Shown: positions 60,895 to 64,000 of the stretch, piece by piece
Layout of the letters: each line of letters opens with the position of its first letter
Position numbering within the stretch: position 1 is the first letter of the stretch
Assembly (NCBI RefSeq): GCF_030009775.1
Contig: NZ_JASCTH010000005.1
Coordinates: 248,001 to 312,000, forward strand
Length of the DNA stretch: 64,000 nucleotides
From: Actinoplanes sandaracinus
GTDB taxonomy: Bacteria; Actinomycetota; Actinomycetes; Mycobacteriales; Micromonosporaceae
Direction of reading: 5' to 3'
Translations under genes and position numbers: made by a program
The notes under the pieces: model-generated
What the model saw: only the letters and a program-made list of their open reading frames with translations
Database searches by the model: none
What the model was told of the DNA's origin: nothing

Positions 60895-62667
60895 ATGCCG
60901 GGAACCACCCGCACCCGCCGATATCTCGATCGACTGCTCCGGCGCGGCATGCTCGCCGGCCCGCTCACCCTCGCGGTCATGAGCACCGCGGTCGCCGTCG
61001 GCACCCTGCCGTCTCCGGCCCAGGCCGCTCCACCGGGTGACCGGGATGTCACCGCCGTGCTGTTCGAGTGGAACTACCGGTCCGTGGCCCGGGAGTGCGT
61101 GGACACTCTGGGACCCGAGGGCTACGGGTTCGTCCAGGTGTCACCCCCGCACGAGCAGGTGCAGGGCGACCAGTGGTGGACGTCGTACCAGCCGGTGAGC
61201 TACAAGATCGGCGGAAACCGCCTGGGCGGCCAGGAGGACTTCCGGGCCATGGTGAGGGCCTGCGACGACGCGAAGGTCAAGGTCATCGTCGATGTGGTGA
61301 TCAACCACATGACCTCCGGCGCCGGCGTGGGCACGGCCGGCACGCGCTACACGAAGTACCAGTACGACGGCGTCTACCAGGACCGGGACTTCCACGGCTG
61401 CCGCCGGCACATCGACGACTACCGGAACCGCTCCAAGATCCAGGAGTGCGAGCTCGGTGAGCGGGACGGGGACACCCTGTCCGATCTGAACACCGGCCGG
61501 GCCCACGTCCAGGACACCATCGTCGCGTACCTCGACCGGCTGCTCGCGATGGGCGTCGCCGGATTCCGGGTCGACGCCGTCAAGCACATCCCCGCCGATC
61601 ACCTGGCGGCGATCCGCGGCAGGCTGAGCAACCCCGGCGCGTACTGGGTGCAGGAGGTCATCCACGGCGAAGGCGAGGCCGTCCAGCCCGCCGAGTACAT
61701 CCGCACCGGCGACGTGCAGGAGTTCCGGTACGCCCGGGGCCTCAAGGAGGTCTTCGAGAAGCGGCGCCTGGACTGGCTGGAGAACTACGGCGCCGGCTGG
61801 AACTTCCTGCCCAGCGCCAACGCCGGCGTCTTCGTCGACAACCACGACACCGAACGCAACGGCCAGACCCTCAACTACAAGTACGGCTCCGACTACACCC
61901 TCGCCAACGTGTTCATGCTGGCCCACCCGTACGGGTCGCCGCACGTGCACTCCGGCTACGCGTTCTCCCAGTGGGGCGCGGGGCCACCCCGCAACGGCCA
62001 GGCCGACGGGTGTCTGCGCAACGACGGCTGGACGTGCCAGCACGCCTGGCGGCCGATCGCCAACATGGTCGCGTTCCGCAACGCCGCCGCCGGCACCGGC
62101 ATCAACGACTGGTGGGACCGGGACAACAAGCAGATCGCCTTCGGCCGGGGCGACAAGGCGTTCGTCGCCATCAACGGTGAGGACGGACCGCTGCGCCAGA
62201 CGTTCCAGACCGGCCTGCCCGCCGGCACCTACTGCGATGTCCAGCACGGGGACCTCACCGCGGACGGGCGCTGCACCGGGCCGGCGTACACCGTCGACAC
62301 CCACCGCCGGGTGACCCTGCCGGTCGGCGCCAACGACGCCGTCGCCCTGCACGCCGGCGCCCGGGTGGACCGGCCGGCGGCCGGCACGGCCTTCGGCCTC
62401 CACGCCACCACCCGGTGGGGGCAGGACATCTTCGTGGTGGGCGACCACCCCGCTCTCGGCGGCTGGAACCCGGCCGCCGCCGTCCCGCTGGACGCCGCCG
62501 ACCACCCGATGTGGCGCGGCACGGTCGCCCTCCCCGGCGGCACCCGGTTCGCCTACAAGTACCTCCGCAAGGAGGGCGGCACCGTGACGTGGGAGTCCGG
62601 ACCCGACCGGACCGCGACCGTCCCGGCCTCCGGGGAACTCAGCCTGAACGACACCTGGCGCCCCTGA
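60895..62667 (+). CDS. secreted alpha-amylase with CBM20
   Basis: Canonical actinomycete alpha-amylase of 590 residues: signal peptide ending near AQA, GH13 residues in GFRVDAVKHIPADH, WVQEVIHGEG and FVDNHDTERNG, a C-terminal beta domain and a CBM20 starch-binding module (FVVGDHPALGGWNP). GAAGGGGAC precedes the ATG at 60895. It differs from acbE/acbZ in fold decoration and resembles Streptomyces Aml enzymes, whose relatives are acarbose-sensitive; its presence inside the cluster is notable. Confidence 0.88.
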   Translation: MPGTTRTRRYLDRLLRRGMLAGPLTLAVMSTAVAVGTLPSPAQAAPPGDRDVTAVLFEWNYRSVARECVDTLGPEGYGFVQVSPPHEQVQGDQWWTSYQPVSYKIGGNRLGGQEDFRAMVRACDDAKVKVIVDVVINHMTSGAGVGTAGTRYTKYQYDGVYQDRDFHGCRRHIDDYRNRSKIQECELGERDGDTLSDLNTGRAHVQDTIVAYLDRLLAMGVAGFRVDAVKHIPADHLAAIRGRLSNPGAYWVQEVIHGEGEAVQPAEYIRTGDVQEFRYARGLKEVFEKRRLDWLENYGAGWNFLPSANAGVFVDNHDTERNGQTLNYKYGSDYTLANVFMLAHPYGSPHVHSGYAFSQWGAGPPRNGQADGCLRNDGWTCQHAWRPIANMVAFRNAAAGTGINDWWDRDNKQIAFGRGDKAFVAINGEDGPLRQTFQTGLPAGTYCDVQHGDLTADGRCTGPAYTVDTHRRVTLPVGANDAVALHAGARVDRPAAGTAFGLHATTRWGQDIFVVGDHPALGGWNPAAAVPLDAADHPMWRGTVALPGGTRFAYKYLRKEGGTVTWESGPDRTATVPASGELSLNDTWRP

Positions 62668-62692
62668 CCGGCGGGGCTCGACGTCGATCGGA

Positions 62693-62739
62693 GCGCCCGG
62701 CGCCCGGCGGCCCGTGGCGGGCGCCGGGCGCCGGGCGCC
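62693..62739 (+). terminator. hairpin after alpha-amylase
   Basis: Arms of about 21 G+C bases (62693-62714 and 62718-62739, one bulged G) around TGG, 26 bases after the amylase stop and 17 bases before the next gene. Confidence 0.7.
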
Positions 62740-62755
62740 GCTATCGTCTGATCTC

Positions 62756-63703
62756 GTGAGCAGGGTGACCGTGGTGGGCGCCGGAGTGATCGGCTTGAGC
62801 ATCGCGCACGAACTGGCGGCGGCCGGGCACACGGTGCGGATCGTGGCCGCGCGGGAAGCCGCGGCCAGCGTGTCCGGGGTGGCCGCGGCGATCTGGTTCC
62901 CGCACGACGTCGACAGTTCCGCGCGGGTCCTCGACTCCGCGGCCGTCACCTACCGGCGGCTGGAGCGGCTGGCCGGCGATCCGCGCACCGGCGTCCACAT
63001 GCGCCCCGGCACGGTGCTGTCGCGCCGCCGGAACCCGGACGTCTCGTGGACGAGGGCGGTGCCGCACACCGAACCGGCCGGGCCGGCCGGGCTGCCGGCC
63101 GGGGCCACCGGGGTGCGCTGCGTCGTGCCGCTGGTGGAGACCGGCGCCTACCTGGCGTGGCTGCGCGAGACGGTGCTGGCCGCGGGGGTGCGGATCCGGG
63201 CCGCCGAGGTGACCTCCCTGGCGGGGCTGTTGCGGGAGGACGACGGCGACGTGCTGGTCGTGGCCGCGGGCCTCCGCTCGGCGGCGCTGCTCGACGACGA
63301 CGAGTGCTTCCCGATCCGCGGGCAGGTGGTGCGGCTGGCCAACCCCGGCCTGACCGAGTGGTTCACCGACGCCGACAATCCGGAGGGGCTGGCGTACGTC
63401 GTACCCCGCCGTCTCGATGTCGTGTGTGGTGGGACCGGTGAGATCGGGTCGTGGGACGAGCGGGTGGACCCGGAGATCGAGGCCGCGATCCTGCGGCGGG
63501 TCCGGGCGCTGGTTCCGGAGCTGACCGGGCAGCCGGTGCTGTCGCGGGCGGCCGGATTGCGGCCGGGCCGGTCGAGCGTGCGGCTGGAGGCCGTGCCGGG
63601 TTTCGACCGGCCGGTGTTCGCCTGTTATGGGCACGGCGGTGCCGGTTTCACCCTGTCATGGGGCGAAGCGGCACGGATCGCCGCCCTGGTCGGACCCGCC
63701 TGA
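62756..63703 (+). CDS. FAD-dependent D-amino-acid-oxidase-like protein
   Basis: Flavoprotein of 315 residues: dinucleotide fold VTVVGAGVIGLSIAHELAAA at the very N-terminus and C-terminal GHGGAGFTLSWGEAARIAAL, typical of D-amino-acid oxidases (oxidative deamination of D-amino acids to keto acids). GTG at 62756 places the FAD motif at residue 5. No clear link to the acb genes. Confidence 0.85.
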   Translation: MSRVTVVGAGVIGLSIAHELAAAGHTVRIVAAREAAASVSGVAAAIWFPHDVDSSARVLDSAAVTYRRLERLAGDPRTGVHMRPGTVLSRRRNPDVSWTRAVPHTEPAGPAGLPAGATGVRCVVPLVETGAYLAWLRETVLAAGVRIRAAEVTSLAGLLREDDGDVLVVAAGLRSAALLDDDECFPIRGQVVRLANPGLTEWFTDADNPEGLAYVVPRRLDVVCGGTGEIGSWDERVDPEIEAAILRRVRALVPELTGQPVLSRAAGLRPGRSSVRLEAVPGFDRPVFACYGHGGAGFTLSWGEAARIAALVGPA

Positions 63704-63768
63704 CGGGCCGGGCGGCAGGCGCGACGAGTCCTGGGGCACGTCACCCGGCGACAGGGTAGCGTGACGGA

Positions 63769-64000
63769 GTGACTACGGATGGTAGCGAAACGCACCCGAC
63801 CAGGGAGGACCGGATCGTCGCCGAGTTCGGGGACGGTTACGACGTGGAACAGATAGCCGCGCGTTACGGCCTCTCCATCGCGGAGATCTATGCGGTGGTC
63901 GAGCGGGAGGTCGGCCCGATCGACTTCGACTACCCGGGTCCGCCGAGCCAGTACCCACCGTCTCCCACCACCTACGCGCGGCCGTCGCAGGCCTTCCAGG
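63769..64000 (+). CDS. N-terminal part of an unidentified protein, cut by window edge
   Basis: GTG at 63769 opens a frame of 77 codons to the window end. It contains a helix-turn-helix-like stretch (DVEQIAARYGLSIAEIYAVV) followed by a Pro/Tyr-rich segment (DYPGPPSQYPPSPTTYARPS). Possibly a DNA-binding or low-complexity membrane protein; too little is visible to name it. Confidence 0.6.
   Translation, partial: MTTDGSETHPTREDRIVAEFGDGYDVEQIAARYGLSIAEIYAVVEREVGPIDFDYPGPPSQYPPSPTTYARPSQAFQ

Noticed and set aside
1..64000. tRNA, rRNA, riboswitches and replication origins
   Set aside because: No such features were recognised by eye; tRNA scanning software would be needed to exclude them.

Overview
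The window is 64 kb of high-GC DNA with actinomycete gene style: GTG and TTG starts, 4-base ATGA/GTGA overlaps, Tat- or lipoprotein-like leaders and G+C-rich hairpins. The right-hand 36 kb matches the acarbose (acb) gene cluster gene for gene, so the source is most likely Actinoplanes or a close Micromonosporaceae relative. That assignment is inference; there are no rRNA or tRNA genes to test it.

Region 1 (0-15 kb) is ordinary accessory and housekeeping DNA. It holds a class A beta-lactamase, an orphan chemotaxis receptor, and an MHS-type transporter divergent from 5-oxoprolinase subunits pxpB-pxpC and a GntR repressor; a near-identical operator lies at both promoters. It also holds a rifamycin phosphotransferase (rph) with a rifamycin-associated element, a VOC protein, a monooxygenase behind a SoxR-like promoter, a DsbA/FrnE-like protein, a transposase remnant, a SgcJ/EcaC-MarR divergent pair and a secreted M1 aminopeptidase.

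Region 2 (15-21.6 kb) is a tripartite tricarboxylate transport locus: tctCBA, a CitA/CitB-type two-component system, and a second solute receptor divergent from the kinase gene. A long hairpin and an extreme poly-G/poly-C tract separate the convergent halves.

Region 3 (21.7-28.75 kb) is the least explained part and the best candidate for an undescribed system. A LAL-type LuxR regulator is divergent from a five-gene set: a Gln-rich protein with four amphipathic-helix repeats, an 81-aa protein, a 73-aa protein resembling the prodomain of the next gene, a leaderless subtilase, and a leaderless trypsin-like protease. Six RTGAGTA sites, one a perfect palindrome, fill the divergent promoter.

Region 4 (28.8-62.7 kb) is an acarbose-type cluster: acbD / acbE / acbA / acbB remnant / acbC-O-N-L-M-K-Q-J-I-P-R-S-U-V (one 14-gene operon read leftwards) / acbWXY / acbZ / an additional alpha-amylase. 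The dTDP-glucose 4,6-dehydratase gene acbB survives only as a frameshifted, deleted relic, so the 4-amino-4,6-dideoxyglucose branch needs a dehydratase from elsewhere or the cluster is defective. CTTGCAG/CTGCAAG motifs recur at nearly all cluster promoters, indicating a shared maltose-type regulator not encoded here. The right edge holds a D-amino-acid-oxidase-like gene and the start of an unidentified gene.
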